Shown: one piece after another, positions 1-10,745 of the stretch
Layout: the number at the start of each line of letters is the position of its first letter
How positions within the stretch are numbered: the first letter of the stretch is position 1
Assembly: GCF_048544455.1 (NCBI RefSeq)
Contig: NC_133534.1
Location: forward strand, 224,654,292-224,718,291
Origin: Silene latifolia
Lineage: Eukaryota; Streptophyta; Magnoliopsida; Caryophyllales; Caryophyllaceae
Direction: 5' to 3'
DNA length: 64,000 nt
Program-made: the position numbers and the translations under genes
Notes under the pieces: generated by a model
Databases searched by the model: none
What the model was told of the DNA's origin: nothing
Seen by the model: only the letters and a program-made list of their open reading frames with translations

Positions 1-175
1 GAACCGTCTTAATTAATATTATTATTATTATTATTACTAAGTTAAGTGAAATCGTCGTATTATTATTAATATTAAGCTAAGTGAAACCGTCTTTTGCATT
101 AATGGAATTAGCTAAGTGGAACCGTCTTTTGGATTAAGAGAAATTAGCTATTAGCTAAGTGGAACCTTCTTTAGG
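1..175. repeat. Short tandem repeats in CACTA 5' region
   Basis: Five imperfect copies of a motif like GTGGAACCGTCTTTT begin near 1, 46, 81, 116 and 159, separated by AT-rich spacers and preceded by AGCTAA in the better copies. Short repeated motifs near the ends of CACTA elements usually bind the element's own second protein, but these differ from the GGCGACTGA motif at the right end. The role is therefore unproven. Confidence 0.5.
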
Positions 176-988
176 ACTTGATTTTGATAAATTTAGTTTG
201 ATAATTCATGTTATTGATGAATTGAGATAGAATAACCTTGTTATTTTTGTTTTTCTTTTCTCTTTTTCGGGGGTTGTCACCATTTGCTAGGCACCACCGC
301 ACGTCTGTAGTAGCTGTTGCTTCTTGTTTTCTTTTCATTTTTGCTTTTACTTGATTAGGTAACCTCCTCTTACCAGTTACCTTTTAAATTTACTAATTTT
401 AGTTCAAATTATGTTACGGACTTTAGGATAGAAGCCTTTATTATGTGGTTGAATTGGGCTATTGATTGACTTAATTAATTTAGTACTTGATTGTGTTGTT
501 GTTTGATTTGATGTTGACTTAGTACCCGTTCAAGAATTACTCATTAGGAGTAATTCTTGAATAGTCCCCATTTTGGGACTGTCTTTGTACGTTTCAAGTC
601 ATTTAGGTAGTAAAACGTACTTGTGATTTATTAATGAGGAATGAGTTTGGTGGCGATCCCTTTAATGTTCTCCGAATACATGTATATGTGGAGTAATTAG
701 TTATTCTACATAGATGTGTATTTGGAGAACTCAAGGGAATTGTGCCTTAATTTTTTCCTCATTAATAAATTACAAGTGTGTTTGCTAGTGACTTGAAACG
801 TACATTGACGGGTTTAGGTTGGAGTGATAAGGACCCCATTCGAAAATGGATTACTTATTGACAATATTTATATATTGTTTTCATATGTTTATTGTATAAT
901 GTGGAGTAGAATGTTTAAATTTTGTATGTAATATTATTGTTATTTTTTAAAAATGTTTAAATTATTTTGGGGTCTTCTTTAGATTAAA
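176..988 (+). other. CACTA transposase leader region with a long hairpin
   Basis: This AT-rich stretch precedes the transposase start at 989 and is probably its 5' untranslated or promoter region. It holds a perfect short inverted repeat at 531-559 (CAAGAATTACTC and its complement around a 5-base loop). It also holds a long imperfect inverted repeat at 587-804, listed separately. No open reading frame of interest is seen. Confidence 0.5.
587..804. repeat. Long inverted repeat, roughly 100-nt arms
   Basis: The left arm starts GTACGTTTCAAGTCA at 587 and the right arm ends with its exact complement at 804. Further paired blocks follow inward: TTTATTAATGAGGA (627-640) with TCCTCATTAATAAA (756-769), then TTCTCCGAATACA with TGTATTTGGAGAA. 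The centre, around 690-705, is AT-rich. A transcript would fold into a hairpin with bulges, lying just upstream of the transposase gene. Confidence 0.75.
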
Positions 989-1724
989 ATGAAGAGATTG
1001 GAACGTTCATGGATGTATGAAGGAAGATTAGACCATTCCAATAAGAAAAGACGTCCTACCGCTAGATAAAAGGGTGTTAGCGAGTTTATTGAATTTGCTA
1101 AACAACAAGATGAATATGACTTGGTAGACAAAAAACTTAGGTGCCCTTGTGCCAAATGCAAAAACCTGAAATACCAGCTTGACATTGTAGTAGAAGAACA
1201 TCTCATTATAAACGGGTTTAAGCCAAATTATTACAATTGGATTTCACATGGAGAAGCATATTCTCCAATTCATGAACAAACTCACACCCAACAAATACAA
1301 AATGATGAGAACCCATATAGAGAGATGGTTGTTGATGCTATGGATTCCACTATTTTTAATAGTGATGACCATACAACTATTTCTGAAGAACAACCGCCAC
1401 ACCCACAAGCAAAAGCCTTTCTTGACATGTTAAAAGCCTCAGAAAAACTCTTGTATGAAGGAAGCAGAATGACATTGTTAAAAGCCGCTTCTAGGCTAAT
1501 TACCTTGAAATGTGAGTTTAATATGCCATTTGTTGTTGTTGATGGCATTGCCTCGTTTCTTGAGGAATCTTTCCCCGATGATAATATCATGACCCGAAGT
1601 TTCTATACTACCAAAAAAGTAGTTAAAGTTCTTCAGTTACCGCATGAAAAGATTGATGCATGTCCTGAAGGATGTATGCTATTTTGGAAAGATGATGCTT
1701 TGCTTGACAAATGTAAAGATTGTG
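989..1724 (+). pseudogene. CACTA transposase (TNPD-like), N-terminal part
   Basis: The frame from the ATG at 989 gives the start of a Transpos_assoc domain: the RSWMY motif near residue 7, then an FIEFA helix, the cysteine motif RCPCAKCKN, and an NGFKPNYYNWISHGE stretch, all typical of plant CACTA TNP2 proteins. An in-frame TAA at 1067-1069 interrupts this domain. The frame then stays open to 1724, where the LARD-like element is inserted right after the CKDC motif. The coding sequence resumes after the element at 10746, and the codon split by the insertion is restored if one copy of TTGTG is discounted. The product would be the catalytic CACTA transposase acting in the nucleus. The early stop means this copy cannot make it from its normal start. 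Confidence 0.85.
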
Positions 1725-2296
1725 TGTAACACCCCGTATTTTATTAAGTTGGATAAAATTCTTTTAATTGCTATTTTGAATTTAATTACATCATTTAACG
1801 ATTTATATATATATGCTTAGCTAATTAATTAATTTAATCATAATTCGATACGTTAATTTTAATAATCATTAATAAGTTTATTTAAAGTTAGTTCGAGTTT
1901 ATTGGAGTTAGTTCGGGTTTATTTATTTAATAATTTCCGTTCCTTTTACGAGTCCTTTATGAAAGTCGTCCCTTAGTGGATTCAAAATGGATTTAGGAAA
2001 AGTCATCCAATTAGCTATTTTGAGTTATTTTGCTAAGTTATCAAATTTCGTTAAACTCCGCTAATTTAGTAAAAATCGCTAATAATTCCGATTCAAGCTG
2101 ATATCGTATTATTTCCGTTAACTAGCTGAGTTTATTTTATTTTCACTCATTAAATTTATTTATTATTAATTCCGTTTTATTACTGAAACTTTTACTAAAA
2201 ACCGATTTTATTAACTCGAGACGGTTTTAAAAACGAGCGAAGTTTCTTAACGACGAAGAAACGTACGTATAATTAGTAGCTAGCAAGCTAGCTGGT

Positions 2297-2342
<46 letters not shown>

Positions 2343-5240
2343 CTACCTAACGTCCCACACCCCCCTTCTTTTCCCCTTCCTTTGTGCGTGTATCACCAGC
2401 AACAACAAAACAATAGCAATTGTTTCATCAACCAAAAACGACATCAACATCCACCATTTTCGTCACTTCAAACCTCGGATCCCGCCCATTTCTCAACCAA
2501 ATTCCGTAATTTTTGTACCATTCTCTTCCCCTTTCCTTCCTCCTCCTTTTAAGGTAAGAAAGTCTCCTTTTTGTAGTGGTTTCGTCTTTCGCCGTCTTAT
2601 AAAAGTGTCGTCTTTTAGCTTCTTTATTCCGTTTTCTTGCCCTTTTATGAAGGATTCAAGACCGGGGTGAGGCTCGTGCCTTGTGGACCATTTATTCGAA
2701 GAATAAGGGGCGTTTAAGGTAACACGATTTTACCGATCCTAGTATTTTTATTATTATCCGGGGTTATATGTTTATTTGTTATTTATAATACTAGCTTTTA
2801 TATGTTCTACTCCTAAACGATTTTATGGCGAGACAGGGGACTTAGTTTCGTTTAATGGAGTGCCCAAGTTGACAGAAAGTGATATTTGGTGATAAGATTA
2901 TTTAAGTGTCGACGTCTCACGCTCCCAACTCTTCCAGGTTTGAGAATAGTGAACAAATTACTCCATGTCGCATTTAATATTAGAAATTCTTGAATTACTA
3001 CTATCGCTCGGAAAGATATCGCTTTGTATTATTGAATTTGGCTTAAACAGCTATCCCTTTGTATACGATTGATCTTTCCCAGACTGTTTACATGTTTTCT
3101 TTTCAATGGGTGAGTTGTGTTTGAAGTTATAAACCCGTCCTATGGACTGGTTGGTCACAGCTGATTTTGGGTTATAATGGTGGCTGTTTGGGACTGGGCA
3201 GTGGCTGCCTGGCCTAGGCAGTGGCTTGGGTGAGTGCAGCCTTAGCCATAGGTGGCTGTTGAGGCGGAAATAGGGCTGCCCAAACGGTCCTTGAGTCGTG
3301 GTTATGGATTTCTTTAGGCGCCTAGTTTAGTTCATTTGAAATAATTATATTTCCGACTCATATTTTATATAATGATAATTCGTTAATATCGTCCTTTCAC
3401 ATAATTATTTTAGGTGACTCATATGTGGTTGAAGATGAAGAGTAATTTGGGGTTTTAGAAGCTTTCTCAAGTTTATTGCTTGTCTCTTTGCTAGCTTAAG
3501 GTAACTATTCCGAGTTACTCGACGAATTAATGTCACATTAGTAGTTGATGTTGTGTTTGTGGTTTGATAAGTGTTTAGGTGATTGATAATTATCACATGT
3601 TAGGATAGTTATAAAATGAAATGGTAATTAATAGGCTCAAAATGAATTTTATAGTGATAATTGTAATGTTTTGTTGATTGTGCCGAAAACTGAGCCTTAG
3701 TCCCTTTGACTGATGCGATGTCAGTTAATTGAGTGATTGGTCAGCCGCAATTTGACCGCACTGCCGCAGTGGTGGGGTTGCGGGTAAAAATTCGGTTGAA
3801 TGATTTAGATAATCGGCCTTTTTCTTGTTTTAGGCCATTTATCAAGCTTTAGTTCACATGTATAGCTTATTGATTTTAATAGTGTCTTGTATTATAGAAA
3901 TGGCCCTAGTTTCCCCTAAAGCCTTTAATATTGTTAAAATTGCTAGAATTAGAAGTTAGTCTTGAATTCTTATTGAGGAACTGTTGGTTTATCTGCTGAA
4001 AAGACAATATTATTTAGCCTTTCACATGATAGAATGTTAGAATTCATGTGGGTAAGTGGGACTTTTTGCCCTCTTATGGTTAAGTGGGTGTCTTAAATGA
4101 CTTGTGTGGTGAGCCTTGTGTGGTGTGGGCTAAAGTATTCAAGCTGGGACTAGCTGGGACTAGGTCCTAGGTGAGTATTTCGGCCTTCATCATAGATAGG
4201 TCTTTATAGTCTCTGACGAGTATATGTTCACCGCTTGATAGCCTTTGTGTTTCGACTAGTGGATTTATATCCAAGTTGGGGCATGACCTCGTTACTTATT
4301 TTGATAGTATGGGGTCGGCTTAAGTACTAGCCAACCCTTCGGTGGTGTCCTTAGAGTACTCACTTCACTTTGTTTTAAAAAAAAGTTGTGGGTCTTGGGT
4401 GCGGTGGTGTGTATCCGCATGTCTAGGTCTGCGCAGATTTTAGGCTAGGGTTGTGTTGTCTCTTGGCCATGTTTTCTTAATAGTAACCGCTGAGCCAAGA
4501 TACCGGTTCGATTACCTTCCCTACCTCGTGGTATAGACTCGAGTTACAAAGTGACTATTGACCGTACTAAGAACTTATGCCTGTCTTTGATATATTGCCC
4601 TTTCTTGTATGGTGATTTTATGAACTGTAATAGGTGAGATGTAAGCGGTTACTGATTGATAAAGTTTGGATTACTATTTGTTATCTGATTCACATGATAG
4701 TTTAGTTTGGTCAGTTTAGGGGTCATTTGCTAGAATACATGATAAGTAAATGGTTTATCAAATTGTTTACATGTTACATTACATGTTACATTAATTATGA
4801 CATTTCGTGGCTGGGAGAACTCGGAGTTACTCCCCACTGACTGTGGCTTTCGTATTTGTATAAAATGCGAATGACAGGTAGGTGATGCATATATGGGGTA
4901 CATGGACGAGCTAGCGAGCAAAGTAACCTTGGGACCTAGATTGATTTTATTTTATTGTGACCCTTAAACCCTTTTTATGTCACATACATTTTAGGGACAT
5001 ATGTCTCCCTCTTTACATTTAGTTGTATAATTTGCTAATCGCGACTTTAGCGATGGTTATGTTTTGAAACTTCTAGTTAGACCCTGTATGTTTGACACCT
5101 TCCAATTTGGATATCTTTATAACAGGTTCAGGTTTTAAAAATTACAGGTTTTTACCCAAATGAACCTATTACAAACATATCCATGCAGTTTTATTCTAGA
5201 ATTACGTGTTTACTTTTCCGCAATAAATGAGGGTGTCACA
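1725..5240 (+). repeat. 5' LTR of LARD-like element
   Basis: This 3516-bp LTR is almost identical to 7212-10740. It contains an (ATT)n tract at about 2299-2343 whose length differs from that of the other LTR. Short frames inside it are not conserved protein genes. Confidence 0.93.
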
Positions 5241-7211
5241 GTTGGTATCAGAGCATATTTGCTCCCGACGCACGTTTGTGCACCCCAATATAAATAACTT
5301 GACCTTCAAATAATAAACTTGAGAGATGGGTAGGATGGGTAGATTTAGGATCTTATGTTGTAGTCTCTTTGTGTTTGCTCTTTGTTAGGTACTAACCTGT
5401 TTGTTGATTGTCATTTAATAATTGTTGCGTTCTTAGATCAATGACTGTGAGCTTATCTATAGCTAATGGAGTTATTACCCTTATTATAAACAAAATTTTG
5501 AACTAAAGGTTTTGAAAATATTTTAATGTTTTTCACTGGTTTTAACGTCAATTAGTGTTAAAGCTTGTTATTGGAGACGTCTGATAATTAGTTTTATCAT
5601 TTGTTGGTGTAAAAATGTATTTTTATGTCTTTGAATTGGAATATTGATGTTCTTGAGTGATCGTCAAGAGTATCTCCGTTCCATTGAAAGGACACTTATA
5701 TTTTAAGAAGATCAAGATTTAGTGCCTTTTGCTGAGGATTGAAGATTTGTTCAACCTTTGAAGAATGCTTCTACTTCCTTGAAGATGTTTCTCGTTCTTT
5801 TTATATCTCGCCTTATTCTTAATCTCTTGGTGCCTATCCTTCTTCTAAACTCTCTATTCTTCTTCCTAGGAAGTTACATTTGTATCCTCCCAACTTGTCC
5901 TTTCACCCTTGCTAATCCTCCCTTAACGCCTTTTAGATAGTTCTCTTTCTTTTGTGGGGTGTTAACCTTGGTTGGATAATTTGGCTTGTGGAGTTGTTTC
6001 TGGTTGACCTATAACCCCGGTTTTGAGAAGTTGTGATATTGAAAGGACTTAGGTAGTGTGGTGAGACGTACTTGGGGATTCTTATACCTAACCCCTTGGT
6101 AATGTGAGTATAAGTGATAGGTGGAATTATGTGTGTTAAGAGTGAGTTGCCTATGTTACTAAAGTTATAGAACTTGGCTTTGTTGTTTTTGTTTGTGATT
6201 TGGTCGTTTTGTCATGAGGGTACAATACCCTAATAGGCGTTTCCTTGTTGTCTAATTTCCCTTTCTCCTTGATCATGAGCGTTACCGTTCATACCTCATT
6301 TCCTCGCTTCATCTTGCTCCTCCTTTAAGTTTGAGCTCTCTTAACATACTTTGTTTTTATGCTATCTAAGTTACTTTCCTTTTTGTACAACTTCTAAACT
6401 TTCAAGCTACCAGTTTCGATTCATTCTTAAAAGTTTATGTCACTTCTGCAAACCTAACCTGTTTTTGAAGACTTGAAAATGAAAATTTGATTTAGTTCCC
6501 TATTCCTTCCTTGAATATAAACTCATTTATCGTAATTTTAATTACTAGACCCGAAATTTCTTTAGATTTTGTCCAATTTCTATTAACCTTGATCTATTTA
6601 TGACTTCTTTGTCAAAGTTTAATATTATATTTCCGGAATTTAACTCCCCTTTTAGTTTAAAGGTGAAACCTTTATTTCTATTTTGGCTTTTTGCAAAAGA
6701 ACATTTGAGAAGATTACCTTTCTCTTATTTTGATTTTAACGTTGATCGGATGTTAGAACTAGTTATTGGAAACGTTTGATAACTTGTTCTACGATTGTCG
6801 GCGAATAGTTTTTGTTTTAAATTTGTCTCTGACTTGGAAAGTTAGCGTTCTTGTGTGCACGACAAGAGCAATTCCATTCCATGAATGAGACTTATATTTT
6901 TGAAAACTCTTCATTAATGTTTTTGAAGGTATTTTGATTTTGACTTATACAAATAATTTGCCTTTTGACCTTATCTTTGATTTGGAATGTGATGTTCTTG
7001 AATACGTAACGAGAACACTTCCGTTCCTCTGATGAGAGTCTGGTTCTGTCGGAAAATTTTATTTGAAACTTTTGAAAGGATTTTAGTTCTTACGATAAGT
7101 AACCTTTTAAATGTTTTGGTTACCGATTCCAAAGTTCCAGTTTTGTTTTATATAACCTTTCATTTCTACTTTCAAGTTTCGAGGACGAAACTTTTTAAAA
7201 GGTGGGGTGAT
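5241..7211 (+). other. Non-coding interior of LARD-like element
   Basis: This region runs from the primer binding site (5243-5254) to the polypurine tract (about 7197-7210). It holds no gag, protease or reverse-transcriptase frame. Three diverged copies of a module are visible, near 5544-5705, 6738-6905 and 6970-7060. Each has a GTTCTTG...GAC/AACGAGA-like core followed by a TTCC-ATT-GA stretch, so the interior seems to have grown by internal duplication. Confidence 0.8.
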
Positions 7212-7785
7212 TGTAACACCCCGTATTTTATTAAGTTGGATAAAATTCTTTTAATTGCTATTTTGAATTTAATTACATCATTTAACGATTTATATATATA
7301 TATGCTTAGCTAATTAATTAATTTAATCATAATTCGATACGTTAATTTTAATAATCATTAATAAGTTTATTTAAAGTTAGTTCGAGTTTATTGGAGTTAG
7401 TTCGGGTTTATTTATTTAATAATTTCCGTTCCTTTTACGAGTCCTTTATGAAAGTCGTCCCTTAGTGGATTCAAAATGGATTTAGGAAAAGTCATCCAAT
7501 TAGCTATTTTGAGTTATTTTGCTAAGTTATCAAATTTCGTTAAACTCCGCTAATTTAGTAAAAATCGCTAATAATTCCGATTCAAGCTGATATCGTATTA
7601 TTTCCGTTAACTAGCTGAGTTTATTTTATTTTCACTCATTAAATTTATTTATTATTAATTCCGTTTTATTACTGAAACTTTTACTAAAAACCGATTTTAT
7701 TAACTCGAGACGGTTTTAAAAACGAGCGAAGTTTCTTAACGACGAAGAAACGTACGTATAATTAGTAGCTAGCAAGCTAGCTGGT

Positions 7786-7837
<52 letters not shown>

Positions 7838-10740
7838 CTACCTAACGTCCCACACCCCCCTTCTTTTCCCCTTCCTTTGTGCGTGTATCACCAGCAACAA
7901 CAAAACAATAGCAATTGTTTCATCAACCAAAAACGACATCAACATCCACCATTTTCGTCACTTCAAACCTCAGATCCCGGCCCATTTCTCAACCAAATTC
8001 CGTAATTTTTGTACCATTCTCTTCCCCTTTCCTTCCTCCTCCTTTTAAGGTAAGAAAGTCTCCTTTTTGTAGTGGTTTCGTCTTTCGCCGTCTTATAAAA
8101 GTGTCGTCTTTTAGCTTCTTTATTCCGTTTTCTTGCCCTTTTATGAAGGATTCGAAGACCCGGGGTGAGGCTCGTGCCTTGTGGACCATTTATTCGAAGA
8201 ATAAGGGGCGTTTAAGGTAACACGATTTTACCGATCCTAGTATTTTTATTATTATCCGGGGTTATATGTTTATTTGTTATTTATAATACTAGCTTTTATA
8301 TGTTCTACTCCTAAACGATTTTATGGCGAGACAGGGGACTTAGTTTCGTTTAATGGAGTGCCCAAGTTGACAGAAAGTGATATTTGGTGATAAGATTATT
8401 TAAGTGTCGACGTCTCACGCTCCCAACTCTTCCAGGTTTGAGAATAGTGAACAAATTACTCCATGTCGCATTTAATATTAGAAATTACTGAATTACTACT
8501 ATCGCTCGGAAAGATATCGCTTTGTATTATTGAATTTGGCATAAACAGCTATCCCTTTGTATACGATTGATCTTTCCCCAGCTGTTTACATGTTTTCTTT
8601 TCAATGGGCTGAGTTGTGTTTGAAGTTATAAACCCGTCCTATGGACTGGTTGGTCACAGCTGATTTTGGGTTATAATGGTGGCTGTTTGGGACTGGGCAG
8701 TGGCTGCCTGGCCTAGGCAGTGGCTTGGGTGAGTGCAGCCTTAGCCATAGGTGGCTGTTGAGGCGGAAATAGGGCTGCCCAAACGGTCCTTGAGTCGTGG
8801 TTATGGATTTCTTTAGGCGCCTAGTTTAGTTCATTTGAAATAATTATATTTCCGACTCATATTTCATATAATGATAATTCGTTAATATCGTCCTTTCACA
8901 TAATTATTTTAGGTGACTCATATGTGGTTGAAGATGAAGAGTAATTTGGGGTTTTAGAAGCTTTCTCAAGTTTATTGCTTGTCTCTTTGCTAGCTTAAGG
9001 TAACTATTCCGAGTTACTCGATGAATTAATGTCACATTAGTAGTTGATGTTGTGTTTGTGGTTTGATAAGTGTTTAGGTGATTGATAATTATCACATGTT
9101 AGGATAGTTATAAAATGAAATGGTAATTAATAGGCTCAAAATGAATTTTATAGTGATAATTGTAATGTTTTGTTGATTGTGCTTAAAACCGAGCCTTAGT
9201 CCCTTTGACTCGATGCGATGTCGATTAATGAGTGATTGGTCACCGCAATTTGACCCGTGCACTGCCGCAGGTGGGGTTGCGGGTAAAAATTCGGTTGAAT
9301 GATTTAGATAATCGGCCTTTTTCTTGTTTTAGGCCATTTATCAAGCTTTAGTTCAGATGTATAGCTTATTGATTTTAATAGTGTCTTGTATTGTAGAAAT
9401 GGCCCTAGTTTCCCCTAAAGCCTTTAATATTGTTAAAATTGCTAGAATTAGAAGTTAGTCTTGAATTCTTATTGAGGAACTGTTGGTTTATCTGCTGAAA
9501 AGACAATATTATTTAGCCTTCCACATGATAGAATGTTAGAATTCATGTGGGTAAGTGGGACTTTTTGCCCTCTTATGGTTAAGTGGGTGTCTTAAATGAC
9601 TTGTGTGGTGAGCCTTGTGTGGTGTGGGCTAAAGTATTCAAGCTGGGACTAGCTGGGACTAGGTCCTAGGTGAGTATTTCGGCCTTCATCATAGATAGGT
9701 CTTTATAGTCTCTGACGAGTATATGTTCACTGCTTGATAGCCTTTGTGTTCCTGACTAGTGGATTTATATTCAAGTTGGGGCATGACCTCAGGTACTTAT
9801 TTTGATAGTATGGGGTCAGCTTAAGTACTAGCCAACCCTTCGGTGGTGTCCTTAGGGTACTCACTTCACTTTGTTTTAAAAAAAAGTTGTGGGTCTTGGG
9901 TGCGGTGGTGTGTATCCGCATGTCTAGGTCTCTTGTGATTTTAGGCTAGGGTTGTGTTGTCTCTTGGCCATGTTTTCTTAATAGTAACCGCTGAGCCAAG
10001 ATACCGGTTCGATTACCTTCCCTACCTCGTGGTATAGACTCGAGTTACAAAGTGACTATTGACCGTACTAAGAACTTATGCCTGTCTTTGATATATTGCC
10101 CTTTCTTGTATGGTGATTTTATGAACTGTAATAGGTGAGATGTAAGCGATTCTGATTGATAAAGTTTGGATTACTATTTGTTATCTGATTCACATGATAG
10201 TTTAGTTTGGTCAGTTTAGGGGTCATTTGCTAGAATACATGATAAGTAAATGGTTTATCAAATTGTTTACATGTTACATTACATGTTACATTAATTATGA
10301 CATTTCGTGGCTGGGAGAACTCGGAGTTACTCCCCACTGACTGTGGCTTTCGTATTTGTATAAAATGCGAATGACAGGTAGGTGATGCATATATGGGGTA
10401 CATGGACGAGCTAGCGAGCAAAGTAACCTTGGGACCTAGATTGATTTTATTTTATTGTGACCCTTAAACCCTTTTTATGTCACATACATTTTAGGGACAT
10501 ATGTCTCCCTCTTTACATTTAGTTGTATAATTTGCTAATCGCGACTTTAGCGATGGTTATGTTTTGAAACTTCTAGTTAGACCTTGTATGTTTGACACCT
10601 TCCAATTTGGATATCTTTATAACAGGTTCAGGTTTTAAAAATTACAGGTTTTTACCCAAATGAACCTATTACAAACATATCCATGCAGTTTTATTCTAGA
10701 ATTACGTGTTTACTTTTCCGCAATAAATGAGGGTGTCACA
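7212..10740 (+). repeat. 3' LTR of LARD-like element
   Basis: This 3529-bp copy of the 1725-5240 LTR has the same TG...CA ends. The (ATT)n tract at about 7787-7838 is slightly longer than in the left LTR. It is followed directly by the second TTGTG target duplication and then by CACTA transposase sequence. Confidence 0.93.
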
Positions 10741-10745
10741 TTGTG

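Larger units (their letters stand above)
1725..10740 (+). mobile_element. LARD-like LTR retrotransposon without coding capacity
   Basis: Two long direct repeats, 1725-5240 and 7212-10740, start TGTAACACCCC and end GAGGGTGTCACA. The target duplication TTGTG flanks the element at 1720-1724 and 10741-10745. A primer binding site TGGTATCAGAGC (initiator Met tRNA type) follows the left LTR at 5243-5254, and a purine-rich tract (AAAAGGTGGGGTGA) precedes the right LTR. The 2.0-kb interior has no gag or pol frame, so this is a non-autonomous large retrotransposon derivative that would need proteins from a relative. The sequence before the purine tract (CGAGGACGAA) resembles that of Tekay/Del Ty3-gypsy elements. 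By eye the LTRs differ at about 1% of sites, which suggests a recent insertion. Structurally it looks whole. Confidence 0.93.

Noticed and set aside
3405-10421. Short duplicated frames in the 3.5-kb LTRs
   Set aside because: They appear twice only because the LTRs are duplicated; there are no conserved domains.
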